DNA from: Isoetes taiwanensis
Lineage: Eukaryota; Streptophyta; Lycopodiopsida; Isoetales; Isoetaceae
Direction of reading: 5' to 3'
NCBI GenBank assembly: GCA_021234155.1
Contig: JAJEKV010000084.1
Span: 2,190,545 to 2,254,544 of the forward strand
Length of the DNA: 64,000 nt
Shown: piece after piece, positions 1 to 12,334 of the stretch
Numbering within the stretch: position 1 is the first letter of the stretch
How the letters are laid out: every line of letters starts with the position of its first letter
Program-made: the position numbers and the translations under genes
The notes under the pieces: model-generated
Databases searched by the model: none
What the model was told of the DNA's origin: nothing
The model's input: only the letters and a program-made list of their open reading frames with translations

Positions 1-271
1 CTGATGTTAATTCAAAACAAAGAAACTATTTGTCTTGTTTAGACAAAGTTAGACTAGGATTTTGAAAAAGGGTCGCCTAGCATTAATTTTAGGCATTTGA
101 TTAATCTCTGTAATGCATGTTGTTTCAATGCAAACAGAGATATAGTCTAGTAGATATGGTCATTTTTATAATCTGTTGTAAATGACATTCAATAGAAAGA
201 TACCATGTATTACAACCTGTTTCAAAAAAAAAACTCTAGAGATATATTTGGAAAGTTAAAATTCTCCCAAT

Positions 272-1623
272 ATGTCTTGTTGTTGTGGGTCCCATGGATT
301 AGGTCTATTTGATAGGCTCAGACATATTTCGATGTTCAAGGGATTTCAGTCCTTGAGTTGGACCAGAGCTTAAGACTCGAAGTTGCAAACCTAATAATGC
401 GTAACTAAGGAGACAAGCAGAGCACTTGTACAAGCATGTTGATGCAGCGGGAGGAAGCCGAGTTGAAGGCAAAGCAGGTCGATGTCTTCTATGCAGAACA
501 TTCTCCTTTGTATGTTTTGATTCAAATTGCTCTTGTATACGTATGCTATGTATTTACTAGCTGGGTATGCTTTTGCTCATTCCTATTTATTTGGCTTTGA
601 ATTTATTCATGTTAATATTACATGTTCTTGCATACCAGACCGTAAATCTTGAACATGATTGTACCCGGCATCTTGTCGGGTTAAGTAATAACATGTATAC
701 ATGCATGCAGGTTTCTATATCCTTAAAGGAGAAGGTTTCTGAGGCCAAGGATCAGGTATAGCATTGACACACTATTAAATTAAGTTTGAGGAGAGGCTGT
801 AAGTAGCAGTATTATTCTTGTTTAGGTAAAGGAAACTGTCGGGAAATTTCAAGTGAATAAGGAAATTTTCTGCAGCACATTTTCTTTGCCTGAGTTTGTT
901 CAAGAGGTCCAAGAAGAAATAAAGCATGTGCTGGGCGCATATTTAAAGGTATGCCTAATTGTAAACAAATTCAAAGAGTCTTTGGTGCCTTTTAGATTCT
1001 AAAACTCAAAAAATGTGAATTGTTTTGCAGGGTGATTTGTCATCTTTAAAGAAATGGTGCAGTAGAGAAGCCGAACGCAGAGCTTATGAAAGCCATGGCA
1101 TTTTCTTAGATAATAAGGTTGGTGGTCTCTAGGAGTTATGTAAAAACAGCTTCGTAACTGATGTCAGCAATGTGTATTATTCAGATTTTGTTTATATAAG
1201 AAGTTGAGGTGAAAGAGACAAAACTTGTTGGCAATGTCCCTATTATTATTCTCGCAGTGAGTATAATGAACTTACAAGCTTTAACATGAGATAATATCGT
1301 TCATGAGTAAAACAAATATCTTTGTTAAACCTAATTTTTTGTCATTTTTTAGTTTCGCAGACTTAACAAATATATTGTGTGCTTAGATCAAGATGGGAAC
1401 ATCAGGGAAGGTTCAAAGGTAAGAGTATTAATAACTTGGGTGGTTGGTGGTTGTAGATAGTCATTCCTGATGTCTTTTTGTGTTACATTAAGGATGATAT
1501 TCGAAGAGTTTATTATGCGTGGGCAATGCAACAAGTACCCCGTAAGAAGGGCGACAATGATTTTACTCCCACGGTGCTCGACGGGCGCCTTTGGGAACAC
1601 CGGGGGGGGTGCTCGATGGATGA
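272..1623 (+). pseudogene. TIM44: TIM44-like gene, C-terminal exons, copy 1
   Basis: TIM44 is the matrix-side subunit that tethers mtHsp70 to the TIM23 protein-import channel. Exons bounded by AG/GT are visible at about 272-477 (…EHLYKHVDA-type heptads), 711-755 (VSISLKEKVSEAKDQ), 826-948 (FSLPEFVQEVQEE), 1031-1117 (GDLSSLKKWCSREAERRAYE), 1185-1256 (EVEVKETKLVGNVPIIILA), 1353-1418 (NKYIVCLDQDGNIREGSK) and from 1493 (RRVYYAWAMQQVP). Order and motifs fit the plant TIM44 C-terminal domain. Codon 5 of the 1185 exon reads TAA where copy 3 has TCA, at a CAG context, so the stop may be artefactual. The natural C-terminal tail appears lost where the LINE begins. Upstream N-terminal coding sequence is not seen. 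Confidence 0.8.
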
Positions 1624-3212
1624 GGCAGAGGCCATCACCTCTCGCTATTCTCCGAGCTTAACCCCAGGCCTAACCCCGTCACCTCAAGCTAATTTCATCA
1701 TTAATCGTGGGTTGCGAAGCTAGGAGCGATAGATCTACAAAGAGGGACTCTTTAGATTTAGATCTTGCGGTGAATCGGCGTGTTGTGTGTGATCTCCTTC
1801 TCGAGGAGGAGGGGATAACTCTTATTCGAGACCTTAATTCCTCCGGCTTTCTTGAAGCGGTGGTGAGAAACCACGGTTTCTTGAAAAATTTGCTGATTTT
1901 GGAAGCGGAACCCCAAGTCGCAAAAGTCGCGGTTGCAATATTTTCCACCTCCGGACTTCGCCAAGAACTTTGCTTGAGTCCCGAATTGAGCTTCTTGTCC
2001 TCCAAAATGAGACCAAAGAAAACCGTTTTCAAGGGCTTAATCTTCCACGACAAAACAGGTGGGAAGATGAGGAAGATCATAAAACATTGGACCAAGACAA
2101 TAAAGACCTGGAAGATCATCCTCACTCACGAAAAAGAAGAGGCGACCGTGGGGAAAAAGATGAAAGAGCTTACAGTTTCTTTTGATATCATCAGGGATCA
2201 ACAGAAAGCAGCAGCAGAATGTATGGGAATTAAGAATGAAGGCCTTCTTGCTGCATGTCAGGAGGAAATCACAAGATTAGAGAAACAATATGCCGAGGGG
2301 AAAGCTGGGGATCGAGACCTTGTGTGGAACATGATCAAGAAACTCCCAGGAGTTAGACCTTCTCCTTTACCAAATGATCAGACTGAAGGCAGGACATTCC
2401 AAAGAAGATTGCTGTAGTCTAAAAAATCAAGCCTTTAAGAAAAGCATGACCGAACTGTTGCAAACAACTAAAGACTTAGCAGAAGAACTGGAATTGTTGG
2501 GGTGGAATTCTAAGGCCTCTTTTCGACTGGTACGGGTCGGGAAGTGCGCGGATGATCATGAAATCATCAAGTTTAGGGAAGCTTTTAAGGATGACCTTTC
2601 TCTCCTGGCTGCTGCTGAACTAAAGAATGTGGAGGTGAGACACGATTAATCGTCATGCACGTGACGACACCGCAAAGGAATGCACCATTTGTGATTCAAA
2701 TGGATACTTCAATCCTCGTGATCTTTGCTTTCGGTGTGGATGTCCGAACTGCCAAAAGATTGTAAACCTCAACTTGGATAAGCAATCAACAAAGATCTCA
2801 GATCTCAAGCTCAAGTCAAATATTCCAACCCTGGGCAAATATGATAAAATCAATGGTACGCTTCCCTCTTTTCAAAAATGTTGCTTTAATTCTTCTATAG
2901 GGAAATGTCCTTTGGGTAATATAGAGGGAAAGGATTTTTGTCAAAGGCTCGCTTGTTGACCTTCATGCTATTCATGATCAAGAAGCCTATGTGAAATACT
3001 CTTCCCATGGTATTCGGTTCATTTTCCCAAAACCGCCCCTCGATTTATGAAGTTAAGAATTGGATCAACAAGATCATAAACATTCCCGCCCATCGCGGTG
3101 GTGGTCTAGTGGTAAGGCCTTGGATTGGGGTAATCCCCACCAGGGTTCAAAACCCACTGGCTACCATCGGGTGGGAGACGTGGGTGGGTGCAAGTCCCAC
3201 CAACCATGCCTT

Positions 3213-3245
<33 letters not shown>

Positions 3246-4165
3246 TCATAAACATTCCTATTCTTTCTATCTTAAAATGGATTCCGAGAACCTTCCAAAT
3301 CATTTGCAAGGATAGTAACCATGTGAAGTATATTTGACCGTAGAAAAATTACTTCTATTGCTAATTGTCCTGCTTACATTATGAAATGGAATCCTCTTTA
3401 CATTCCAGGGAACTTCTCTACCATTGCCACCACAACCTGGGTTTCTTGCCCGAATTTGCCTCCATTGTTTTGGACAAATAACCACCTTAAGGCAATTGGT
3501 GAATGTTTGGGAGAAGTAATTCATATATCCATCCCCCAAACTGATTTTCCTTCCATTTTTATTATGAAGGAAATTAATTCCAACTGGGAAAAGTTTATTG
3601 GTTCAAGAATTGATGAGGACACCTTTCTGGATATCAAGATCAGTTACTCTGAAACCCCTATTGTTGAGCTTAAAAAGGATAATTTGAATTCCAAAGGGAA
3701 AGATCCTATGTTTCAAACTCAAGGAAGGAAGGAATGGATCCCTAAAAAGGATCTGAAAAAAGAACATAATCTTGAGAAAGGGGAATGCAGCAAACATAAT
3801 GATAAAGAGGTGAAGGTAATTGTTCCAGCCCAACTTTGCATTCCCTGGAAAGATCAGGAGAGTAACAACAAGGTTGGCAGCAATGTGATCATTGAAGAAA
3901 TCATTGAAGACATTGACATCTCTGATTTAAACAAAGATCAAGATGCAAATATTTATAATGATGATGATCACGAGAGTGATAACTCGCTTATCCGAAAGGG
4001 CCTATCTAGAATATATTATTGACAAAGACCGCAGAGGGAGGAAAGGCTTCATCCATGGCAAATTGTTTCATATCACAAAAAAAGAAAACAGCAAAAATCG
4101 GACCCTCAAGGCCATCGAGAAGAAGCTCAAGGAAATCCAAAAAACCTGATTTCTATGGATATTAA
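1616..4165 (+). pseudogene. LINE ORF1 (gag-like, DUF4283-type), copy 1
   Basis: Nucleic-acid-binding ORF1 protein of a plant L1 element. From the N-terminus it has a charged helical region (QKAAAECMGIKNEGLLAACQ; ITRLEKQYAEGKAGDRDLVW), a Cys cluster (CTICDSNG…CGCPNCQK) that could be a zinc knuckle, then the DUF4283-like block (MKWNPLYIPGNFSTIATTTW; LPPLFWTNNHLKAIGECLG). It ends in a basic tail. The frame is split by the SINE and by several 1-2 nt differences from copies 2 and 3. The stop at 4163-4165 overlaps the ORF2 start by 11 nt. Confidence 0.75.
3086..3241 (+). mobile_element. tRNA-derived SINE nested in LINE ORF1, copy 1
   Basis: A short element with pol III internal promoter boxes: A box around GTGGTCTAGTGGTAAGG and B box around GGGTTCAAAACCC. 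It ends in a poly-A tail of about 28 nt. It is flanked by a perfect 16-bp target duplication, AAGATCATAAACATTC, at 3070-3085 and 3242-3257. Copy 3 of the array has the intact empty site (45743-45758), which proves it is an insertion. Confidence 0.93.
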
Positions 4166-7100
4166 TCTTAGATGTGTGACCTGAAATCTTCAAGGCATAA
4201 ATTCTAATGTTAAAAGAGATAGATTAAAGGTTTGTCCTTCTACTATAAAAGCTGACATATTTTTCTTTCAGGAACATAAGCTTCATGATGATGATTTTGA
4301 AAAATTAATTTCCTTTGTTTTGCCTTCTAATTTTAAGCTTTGGGCTTTCAAAGCTAATAACTCTTCTGCTGGCATTTCTATAGCTTGGAGTGATAGTCTC
4401 AATATCTCTAACATTCAAATGATGAATGCTAGCTGTGGTAGATGGCAGATTCTCCATGGAGATATTAACTTCAAAAAGTTTGCTTTTGTTAATATTTATG
4501 CTCAACATCAGCCTAGTGAAAGGAGCTCCATGTGGAATTGCATTAGAAACAGTCTGGATAGGATCCCCTATGATAATTGCATCTTGGCAGGTGACTTTAA
4601 CATGGTCACTCATGATTTCATGAGAAGAATCAATCACAGGCCTCTCACTAATCAAGAAGCAAACTCTTGGAATCATCTTCTTTCCAGCCATGATCTCAAG
4701 CTGGCTAGAACTCAGCCCAATTCCTTTAGTTGGTCCAATCATAGAGCTAATGATCCCATTCTTTGTATGCATGATAGATTCTATGTGAGTGAGCACTTTT
4801 GGCATAGCTGTGACAGAGTTTCTAATCTTAATGGCTTTACCATTTCTGATCATTTCCCCCAGCTCATTCAAATTAATGGTAACCCCATTATTACCAAAAG
4901 GAATTCTTTCTTTAAGTTAAATGTTTCTTTGCTCCAGCATGAAAGTTTTCTTCAAGAATTCGAGCTGATTTATAATAGCATCCCCAAGCCCACTACTCAT
5001 TTGGGATGGATGAATTGGTGGGTTCTAACCTCCAAAAGCATCAAAAGCTGGCTTAAGAATTGGGGCAAACAGATCCACGTCCAAGGTAAGAAGTATCTTG
5101 AAGACCTTGGCATCAAGATGATATCAAACTGAAAATTGAAAAGGAGAAAATTAAGATTGCCAAAGGTTGGCAGTTTAAGGCCAAGATTAAGGAGCTCAAG
5201 GAAGATGAAAGATCCAATTCCAAGTATTTCTTCATCAAAGCTAAAAGCAAAACAAAAAGGAATCACATTTATAGTATTCAGGCTGAGGGTATAACTGTTT
5301 CTGAGGACATTGACCTCAAAAAGGCTGCTACCAATCATTTCATTAAGATTATGGGTACTAACCATGATTTCTCTGAAGCTGAAATGGATGAGTTCATTCA
5401 CATGCAAAATGTTATTCAAGATCATCATAATGACACTTTGAAAGCTCCTTTTACCAATGAGGAACTCTTCACAAGTGTCTCAGGTATGGAAAATGGTAAG
5501 ACACCAGGGCCAGATGGCCTTCCTGCTGAATTTTTTAAAAAAACTTGGGGCATTATTGGCTCTGACATTACTAATCTGTGCAATGAGTTTTTGATGCTTA
5601 GATCCATGGACTGCAGGATCAATACCAGTCTCATTACCCTTATCCCCAAAATTGAGGAGCCTACTACTTTTTCTGATTACAGGCCTATTTCCCTCACTAA
5701 TGTGGTGTATAAAATCATCTCTGCCACTATTGCCTCCAGATTGAAGCACATCCTTAACATGGTCATCTCCAACAACCAATCAGCTTATCTCAAGGATAGA
5801 TTTATCTTGGACAATGTAGTAATGGCTAATATTAGTATGAATTGGGCTAAGGAAACCAAGCAAAACATTGGCCTGCTCAAACTAGATATTACCAAAGCTT
5901 TTGATACAATTTCTTGGAAATTCTTAATCAAATGCTGTCATAAGATGGGATTTTCTCATGATGTAACTAGCATGTTTTTAGCCATTCTAAAGAACTCCAG
6001 ATCTTCTGTCCTAATCAATGGTGAGTGCAGCCCCTTCTTCAAGATCAAAAGAGAGGTGAAACAAGGCTGTCCTTTGGCTCCCTTCCTCTTCCTCATAGTT
6101 ATGGAAGCTTTAGCGCAAAGGTGCTCTCAAGAAATCTGAAAATGATGGCAAAATTAAAGGCTTGAAGCTCCCAGGACGATCAGATATTTCTTAATGCTCA
6201 TTTTGCAGATGACACCTTCCTATTTATCAAAATGGAGGAAGCCTCAATCACCAATGCCCAAGAGCTGCTTCATAAGTTTGGCAACACTTCTGGATGTAAG
6301 ATCAACCCTACCAAATCAAAGTTGATGGCATATAATCGGTATCGGGTAGAACTCGCTCATAACACGGGCTGTGAGTATCTCTCTCCTACCACTAAATCTA
6401 AGATTCTAGGCATTCCTTTTGCTTTGAGAAGTAATGCTAGTGAGCTCTGGGGTGATATCATTGAGAAATTTAATAAGAAAGTGATGATATGTTAAATAGT
6501 AAGTTTCTCTCCAAAAATGGCAGAGAGCTATCTTGGCTAATTCTATTAATTTACGCCTCTCATGTTTATCAATCCTCCATTCTTCTAGCTCCTAAAAAAG
6601 TTACCTCCAAACTTCAGAGTATTCTAGGCAGATTTATAGCTAATGGGGGTACTAGAAGAACCTGGATTCCTGTTGCCATGAAGGAATATCTGAAAAGCAA
6701 GAAAAATGGTGGTTTGGATATTATTGACATTGAAAAGCGTAGTATGGCCTTGCGCTGCCAAGTACATCTATAGGGCAGGCTTCAACAAGATCAATCATCC
6801 GATTGTCTTGTCTTATTAGACACTACTTATGTAGATGCAAACCCTTTGGTTTGGAGAAATGTTAAAATGCAGTTGCCTGACAGTCTTTTCTTTGATTTTA
6901 AAGTTCCAAATAATACACCTGGTATCATAAAGAAATGAATCAAGGCTTGGAAGATTGGATGCAAGATGTATAGCTGGAAGGAAGGGTTATCTAAAGATCA
7001 ATCTATTTTCTGGAACCCTTCTCTTATTTTAAATAATCCTAACATGTGTTTGGCTTTGAATTTTCCTATTGATTAGTAGAAAATGGTCGACGGAGAGGTA

Positions 7101-7857
7101 TTACTCATATCTCTCACCTTTTTAATGATGGGGATAATCGAGTTTCATGATTACGATTCTGAATTTTCCTATTCAAGGTGTAGAAAATGGTCAGGAACCA
7201 GAGGTATTACTTATATCTCTCACCTTTTTAATGATGGGGATGAGGAAAACGAGATGCTATACAATGCTATTAAGGTTTGCTTAAGTCTAGGTACTTGGCA
7301 TAATGAAGATATCCAATGGCATCACAAGGGGAAAATTCTCTACAAAGTTAGTCTGATCTACAAGTTCCTCACAAGAGGTTACACCATATCCTTACATTTA
7401 AAGTGGGATATATTTGCGGACAAGTGTTCAAATTAATCGAGATTCATGTGGAACTCCCCAATTAACCCTAGGATTAAATCCTTCATTTGGCAACTATGGC
7501 ATAAGGCTCTTGCCACTAATTCCAAGAGGTTTAGATTGAATATGACCTCCTCTAATGCAGGTGAAAGATGTTTGCAGGAGCAGGAAGATGAAGATCACCT
7601 CTTTAGTAAATGCCTTTGGTCCGAATGGGTTCTTGAGCTGGCAGCCATTGAGTTTAACATTCCTTACCTTTCTGAAACTGCCTTGGTGGATATTATATTT
7701 CCCAACCAACCTAAAGATTGGAGAATTTATATCCTCCTTTGGAGGATGTGGAAGGCTAAGTACTCTCTCATCTTCAAAGAAGAGATTGTGTGGCCTAAGA
7801 CCTGTCATTGAGCAGTCAAAATTTGATATAAAATGGATTAATGAAGTATTTAGGTAA
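4155..7857 (+). pseudogene. LINE ORF2 (endonuclease + reverse transcriptase), copy 1
   Basis: The L1 enzyme that nicks target DNA and reverse-transcribes the element RNA. Visible parts in order: endonuclease (FFFQEHKLHDDDFEKL, VNIYAQHQPSERSSMW, ILAGDFNMVTHDF, and a terminal ISDHFP at ~4844), linker, reverse transcriptase (NGKTPGPDGLPAEFFKK, YRPISLTNVVYKIISATIAS, LLKLDITKAFDTISW, FADDTFLFIKM), and a C-terminal zf-RVT-like region (WNSPINPRIKSFIWQLWHKA). TGA replaces the endonuclease Trp at codon 10 in all copies. Copy 1 also has a 103-bp internal tandem duplication at 7058-7241 and further frame breaks. It cannot be active as written. Confidence 0.85.
7058..7241 (+). repeat. Tandem duplication inside LINE ORF2 (copy 1 only)
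   Basis: The segment beginning GAATTTTCCTATT at 7058 is repeated at 7161 (period 103 bp) through GTATTACTCATATCTCTCAC and AATGATGGGGAT. Copy 2 has a single version near 25777. The two halves differ by several bases, so it is either an older private event or an assembly error. Confidence 0.75.
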
Positions 7858-8329
7858 CTTATACACTTCTTTTTGCTTTTTCAGGAAATATTTTGGTGGG
7901 ACAAAAGAAGTTAAGATGGGACCGGATCAATTTGATTATCAATGCAATGTGGCTTGATCAGTTTGGAGCCAACCCTCACGATATATCATGGAGATCGATT
8001 GTCGATCATTTGTTCTTGCTTCCAGAATCTTGACTGCAGAAGACTGCTAATTTGCGAGGCCGTGGATCTTACTGGGCGTTTCAACCCAGCAAAATTCGGA
8101 CATGCAAAATATACGTTCCGCCAGTCTGCTTTCGACTTCCAGAGGTTTAGGGCGAAAATAGTGCCCATATGGGATATTTCCGACCATTGAACTTGCGGGG
8201 TTTTTTTTTCCTAATAGTGAATGCATGCCTATAATATATGCATTCCTTGATACTCAAAGTCACCTTTTATAGTCACTTGAGATGCTCATAGTTAGAACCT
8301 CTTGAATCTCGTCACTACAGAGAACAATG

Positions 8330-9010
8330 ATTTATTGTCACTTTTTTTGTCACTAAAATAATATGTCCAAAAACTGATATAAAAATGACAATGAAAATAA
8401 CAAAAATAGTGAAAACCAAATGGCAATAGAATGATGCAATAGTGGCAAAAGAAAGTGACAAAAGGATGATGTAAATGTGACTATAATGTGATAATAGAAT
8501 GACATGATTTTGACAAACCATGTGTTAAAAATGTGACAATAAATTGACTTAATACTAACAAAAGTGGTGACAAACAAATGATACAAACATGAATATGATG
8601 TGGCAATAAATGACACAATCTGTGATAAAGGGTCGACAAAGTTTTGACAAAACCATGTGCCAAAAATGTGTCAATAGACTAACTCTAAAATGACAAAAGT
8701 AGTGACAAAGAAATGATATAAATTTGACCATAGTGTGACAATAAAATGTCATAACTTTGACAAAGATGTTAGAGAAAAAGTGACAAGCAAATGTGTCAAT
8801 AGTGTTAATAGAATGCCTCAAATGTGGCAAAGCGGAAGAATAAGATGACAAAAAGGGTGAATATAAAATGACAAATAATAAGTTGGCATCAAAGTGTCAA
8901 TATGATGACAATAAGATGACAATAAACAGACTTTGAAATGATAATAGGATGACAAAAATTCCAATAAACCGACTTTTAAAGTGACAAGGCGATAAAAAAT
9001 TATTTGAGAA
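8330..9010. repeat. A-rich TGACA minisatellite, copy 1
   Basis: Degenerate tandem array of ~9-20 nt units built on GTGACAAA, AATGATATAAA and TGTGACAATAAAATGACA, strongly biased to A and G on this strand. The complement gives long spurious hydrophobic reading frames. It follows the LINE 3' end by about 120 bp and could be host sequence or LINE 3' UTR. No gene is supported here, nor in the ~300 bp of AT-rich sequence that follows. Confidence 0.8.
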
Positions 9011-9471
9011 GTCAAGATCTTGGTCAAAATTATTCTTGGTCATCATTGTTAGGCTCTAACATAGTAGTATCAATCGGACATCTCATACTGGATACAACAT
9101 GGACTACAATCCACCATGTTGGGTTAACAGGGTTTTCAAAAAGGAAAACTTGTTTAACTTATTTAGGGTAAACTAATGGTTCATTCATCTCTCCAAGAGC
9201 ATGTGTTGAATCAATCTGATAGAAACTCGAAGGAGGTCTGATTTTTGCCTTTATAAATAACTTTGAACCTTTTTTCCCTCAAGATGGTCACATGAGATGA
9301 ATGGAAGTCAACATCAATAACGGGTGTAAAATCGCTAGTGGGGTACAATTTTTGGCGAAGCGTTTAAGCACTTTAAGTGCTTTGAAACTTCATGGAGGCG
9401 TCAAAGCCCGTCACACCCTTCTCCCTCCTTTTTCCCTGCGTGTGAAAACTCAGATCAGTGTTTGACTGTTA

Positions 9472-10590
9472 ATGATGGAGGCATGGAGCACGGATGATTT
9501 TCACAGCATCAGAGGTCTGTGCAATTCGGGGGTGAAGCCCCACGAGGAAGAAACTTGGTTGGAAAATAATGTCACGGATCGAGATTGGGAATCTGTTTGG
9601 ACAAAGAAGTTGAACAAAGGGAAAGATAAAATGGCTTTGTGCAAAGGAGCATCTTTAAGAGAAGTTGGAAACACTCTGCCGAAAAATCTACAAGAATTGT
9701 CACAACAAAGAAGTAAGAAAGCAACTGGCCCTTGCTTTTGCGTTTGAAAATTGCACTAGATCAATAGTTGCACCTGAGGAACACAAAGTAAACTGGGTTG
9801 CCACAACAATAGACAAGTAAAAAAGAGGCGTGGATGTTGTAGCACATGTTAGGAAAACTGAAATGAAGGCATAGCCAAAGGTGGCAGCTGGATCAAATGA
9901 GATTAGTGCATGTGATGAAAACATAAAAACCTTAGAGAATGCAGTATAGGAGATTGGAAAATCAATTTTACTTATCACAAAGAATCTGGAAGCAGTAGGA
10001 AGTGAGTTGAAAGGCAATGAGAAGGCCTCTGAAGTACAGAAAATGATGTTGGAAGAGGTGAGAAACGGTTTAAGACATGCCACAAATAACTTGGCTACAA
10101 AGCGGGGAGGAGTTCAAGCTTAATCCAAACTGTGAGTTGGAGGAGAAATTAAAGATTTGGAGCGGTCGTCCGGATGGAAACTTGGCACAGGAACAAGGTA
10201 CAAAAAGCAATGAACCCTACATCTGTTAATGAGCAGGTCAAATGTAAAATCAAACTTGAGGAGGAGTTAAAAGTTCTCGAAGAAGAACAGAGACTTCTGC
10301 ATTTCTACATAAACAATTTGTGGAAGCTGAAAATGGATACTCCTGCAACATTTAGCATCTCTACTATTATACGAGATAAGTTGTTAGTGCAAGATCCATT
10401 TTATACATGTGCAACATGTGGTCTGGAATTCACTAAAGCTTACAAGTTAAGTTTAGCACTGAATTGCCAACATGAGTATCATATAGCTTGTTGTTCATTG
10501 TTGAGAGGAGGACAATATATTCATGGTTGCCCTGGAAAGGTGCCAGAGGGTGTATTTGACGAGCTAGGTTCTTGCAGGTGCTTCAAATAG
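9472..10590 (+). pseudogene. Transposon plus-strand gene, N-terminal module: coiled coil + Cys/His zinc-finger, copy 1
   Basis: Begins MMEAWSTDDFHSIRGL. A long, mostly charged region follows that should form coiled coils (KAMNPTSVNEQVKCKIKLEE; LKVLEEEQRLLHFYINNLWK). Then comes a Cys/His cluster (CATCGLEFTKAYKLSLALNC, QHEYHIACC, GCPG, CRCF) that looks RING- or other zinc-finger-like. Stops interrupt the frame near 9746 and 9958; some are TAG at CAG-like contexts shared with copy 2, consistent with C-to-T decay. I do not recognise the family. Position and shared strand suggest it is the 5' part of the same gene as the HAD domain at 11388. Confidence 0.55.
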
Positions 10591-11387
10591 TACACCAAAA
10601 AAAGATGTGTTAATCAGTCTTGCAATTGAGGTCTCACCCTACAGGGTTCAAAGAAGGACATTGGCTTCATTTGAAGATGCACAACACCTACAAAGTGCTA
10701 TAGGAGTACAGTCAATTGTGACTGATTTGAATGTAACAATGAGAACCACCACCACCGGTCCAAGAATGTAACAGCGGTCAAGAAGCTGTCCAAGAAGCTA
10801 TAGAAGAAGTTGTAAACACAAAGCACCGGTTGTAAACACAACACCGGTTGAAAAACAACAGAACCGGTGTACACCTTTGAAGCACTTAAGGAAGTTGAGG
10901 GAGTAATTCCATTGGATGATGGCAACTTGGGTGAATTTTTGTCAAAAGGAAGGGCAGAAGAACAAAGAGGGGTAAGCTAGAGGATAGCAAAGAAGTTGTT
11001 CAGGCTACAAGAAAGAGAACAAGAAGCAAAGGCATTGTGAAAGATGCAGGAAGCAGTCTCAATCATGACACCACACCTATCAAAGTGTTTTTACGAAGAA
11101 AATGCGAGTAATCAGACCCCTCAAGTTTTGGTGAGCCTGATCTTCAACAAGTGATTGATGCCCTTACAAAACACGGAAAGTCGGTGTGGGAAGTCTTTGC
11201 CCAAGGCCACAACTTAGTGTTGCTTAAAACATTGAATATTATTGATTTTCTTTTTGTTGCATTCCTTTGTAGGATTACCGGTTGATTCTGTTAGGTCGAG
11301 AGAATCCCTGCTGATGTCTGAAAGGTTTCCATATTCAACCCATTTTTCATCTTCATCTTCATCTATTTATTCATGTAGTAATTCCTG

Positions 11388-12161
11388 TTGTGTAGGTATT
11401 CAGGATGTTCCAACGTACTAAATATTGATTTGGCAGCAAAAGATAAACTCATTGTCTTGGATTTAAATGGTGTGTTGGTAAAAACTTTTGGTGCAAATGA
11501 ACACATACGCTTGGAATCAGGATTGACAATGACATACACTAGCAGAAAGAAAGTGATATTCAGACCAGAAGCAGTGTTCTTCCTGAAGACTTTGTTACAG
11601 AAGTGTTGTGTTGGTATATGGTCATCAATGCAACTCTCTAATGTGGAAGATGTGCTGCAAGTACTATGTCCAGATTTGAGGGACAGATTTCTATTTGTAT
11701 GGGGACAGGAACAATGTGTGAAGACCAGTTTTTCCCACCCTGACAAACCTGGCTGTCCAGTCATGATGAAGCCACTTGGGAAAATATATGAGTCATACCC
11801 AAGATTTAAAGGTAAGACTTTGCTTCTTGATGATTCATTATACAAGTCTTACCGTAGCGACCTCACGGAAACTTTACGCTAGTACGCATTCAAAATGGAT
11901 ATGCGTGATGAAGTGCTATGATTACTCACCCCAAAGATAGAAGGAATACTGCAGGCCAAGACTGAGGAAAAAATGAAGTTACTGGTGAAGAACACACACA
12001 ATTGCATGCCCTGGCCTATGACAAATAGAAAGATTATGAAGTTATGCTTGGAAAGACTTTCTGGAAAACAATTGCAGTTGTGCACTCTTGTGAATGAGGA
12101 ATTGAAGAAGGTTTATGGTGATGAAGATTGTTATCCTCCATTCTTTGTGATTAAGCTTTGA
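11388..12161 (+). pseudogene. FCP1/NLI-interacting-factor-like HAD phosphatase domain, copy 1
   Basis: HAD-superfamily domain of the FCP1/SCP kind, known to dephosphorylate Ser/Thr on proteins such as the RNA polymerase II tail. Visible motifs: KLIVLDLNGVLVKTFG (motif I), FRPEAVFFLKTLLQKC, VGIWSSMQLSNVEDVL, and KTLLLDDSLYKSY (motif IV). Motif I reads D-L-N-G-V, so Asn replaces the second Asp of DxDx(T/V); some plant homologues share this, and activity is uncertain. A frameshift at ~11860-11885 relative to copy 2 falls on CTG/CAG sites and may be artefactual. An AG acceptor lies just upstream at ~11395. Confidence 0.75.
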
Positions 12162-12334
12162 GACATTTATGATTATTGGCCTGATTGTCATTTATTTAGG
12201 CCAAGGAATCCTACACTTTTCATGTACCATCTTTATCTTATATTAATTTAAGAATGTTTTTGCTATATTGTTTATATAGTTCAATACAGACTTGTTTATA
12301 AGTTTTTGCTATATTGTTTATATCTAGTTCAATG

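Larger units (their letters stand above)
1616..8211 (+). mobile_element. L1-type LINE, copy 1
   Basis: A two-ORF non-LTR retrotransposon abutting the last TIM44-like exon. ORF1 has a DUF4283-like nucleic-acid-binding region. ORF2 has an AP endonuclease, a reverse transcriptase and a C-terminal zf-RVT-like segment. A SINE is nested in ORF1 at 3086. I place the start near the GC-rich segment before the ATG at 1616 and the end near the GGGG-T9 run at ~8197-8211. No clear target duplication was found, so both ends are approximate. Frame is broken in many places, mostly at CAG/CTG sites. Confidence 0.85.

Noticed and set aside
1470-1723. Alternative frames across the TIM44/LINE border as a separate gene
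   Set aside because: The frames run through an exon in the wrong phase and into LINE 5' sequence; TIM44 motifs fit only the spliced frame.
3091-3216. Functional tRNA gene
   Set aside because: A and B boxes are present, but there is no tRNA fold with a recognisable anticodon arm; the poly-A tail and target duplication identify a SINE.
7858-7892. True spliceosomal intron at the end of LINE ORF2 (GTAACTT…TTTTTCAG)
   Set aside because: LINE RNA is the template for insertion, so introns are not expected, and the sequence beyond gives no continuing domain; probably chance.
8315-9027. Hydrophobic minus-strand frames that look like membrane proteins (and 26923-27458)
   Set aside because: They are translations of the A-rich TGACA minisatellite complement; composition bias explains the Phe/Ile/Ser/His-rich strings.
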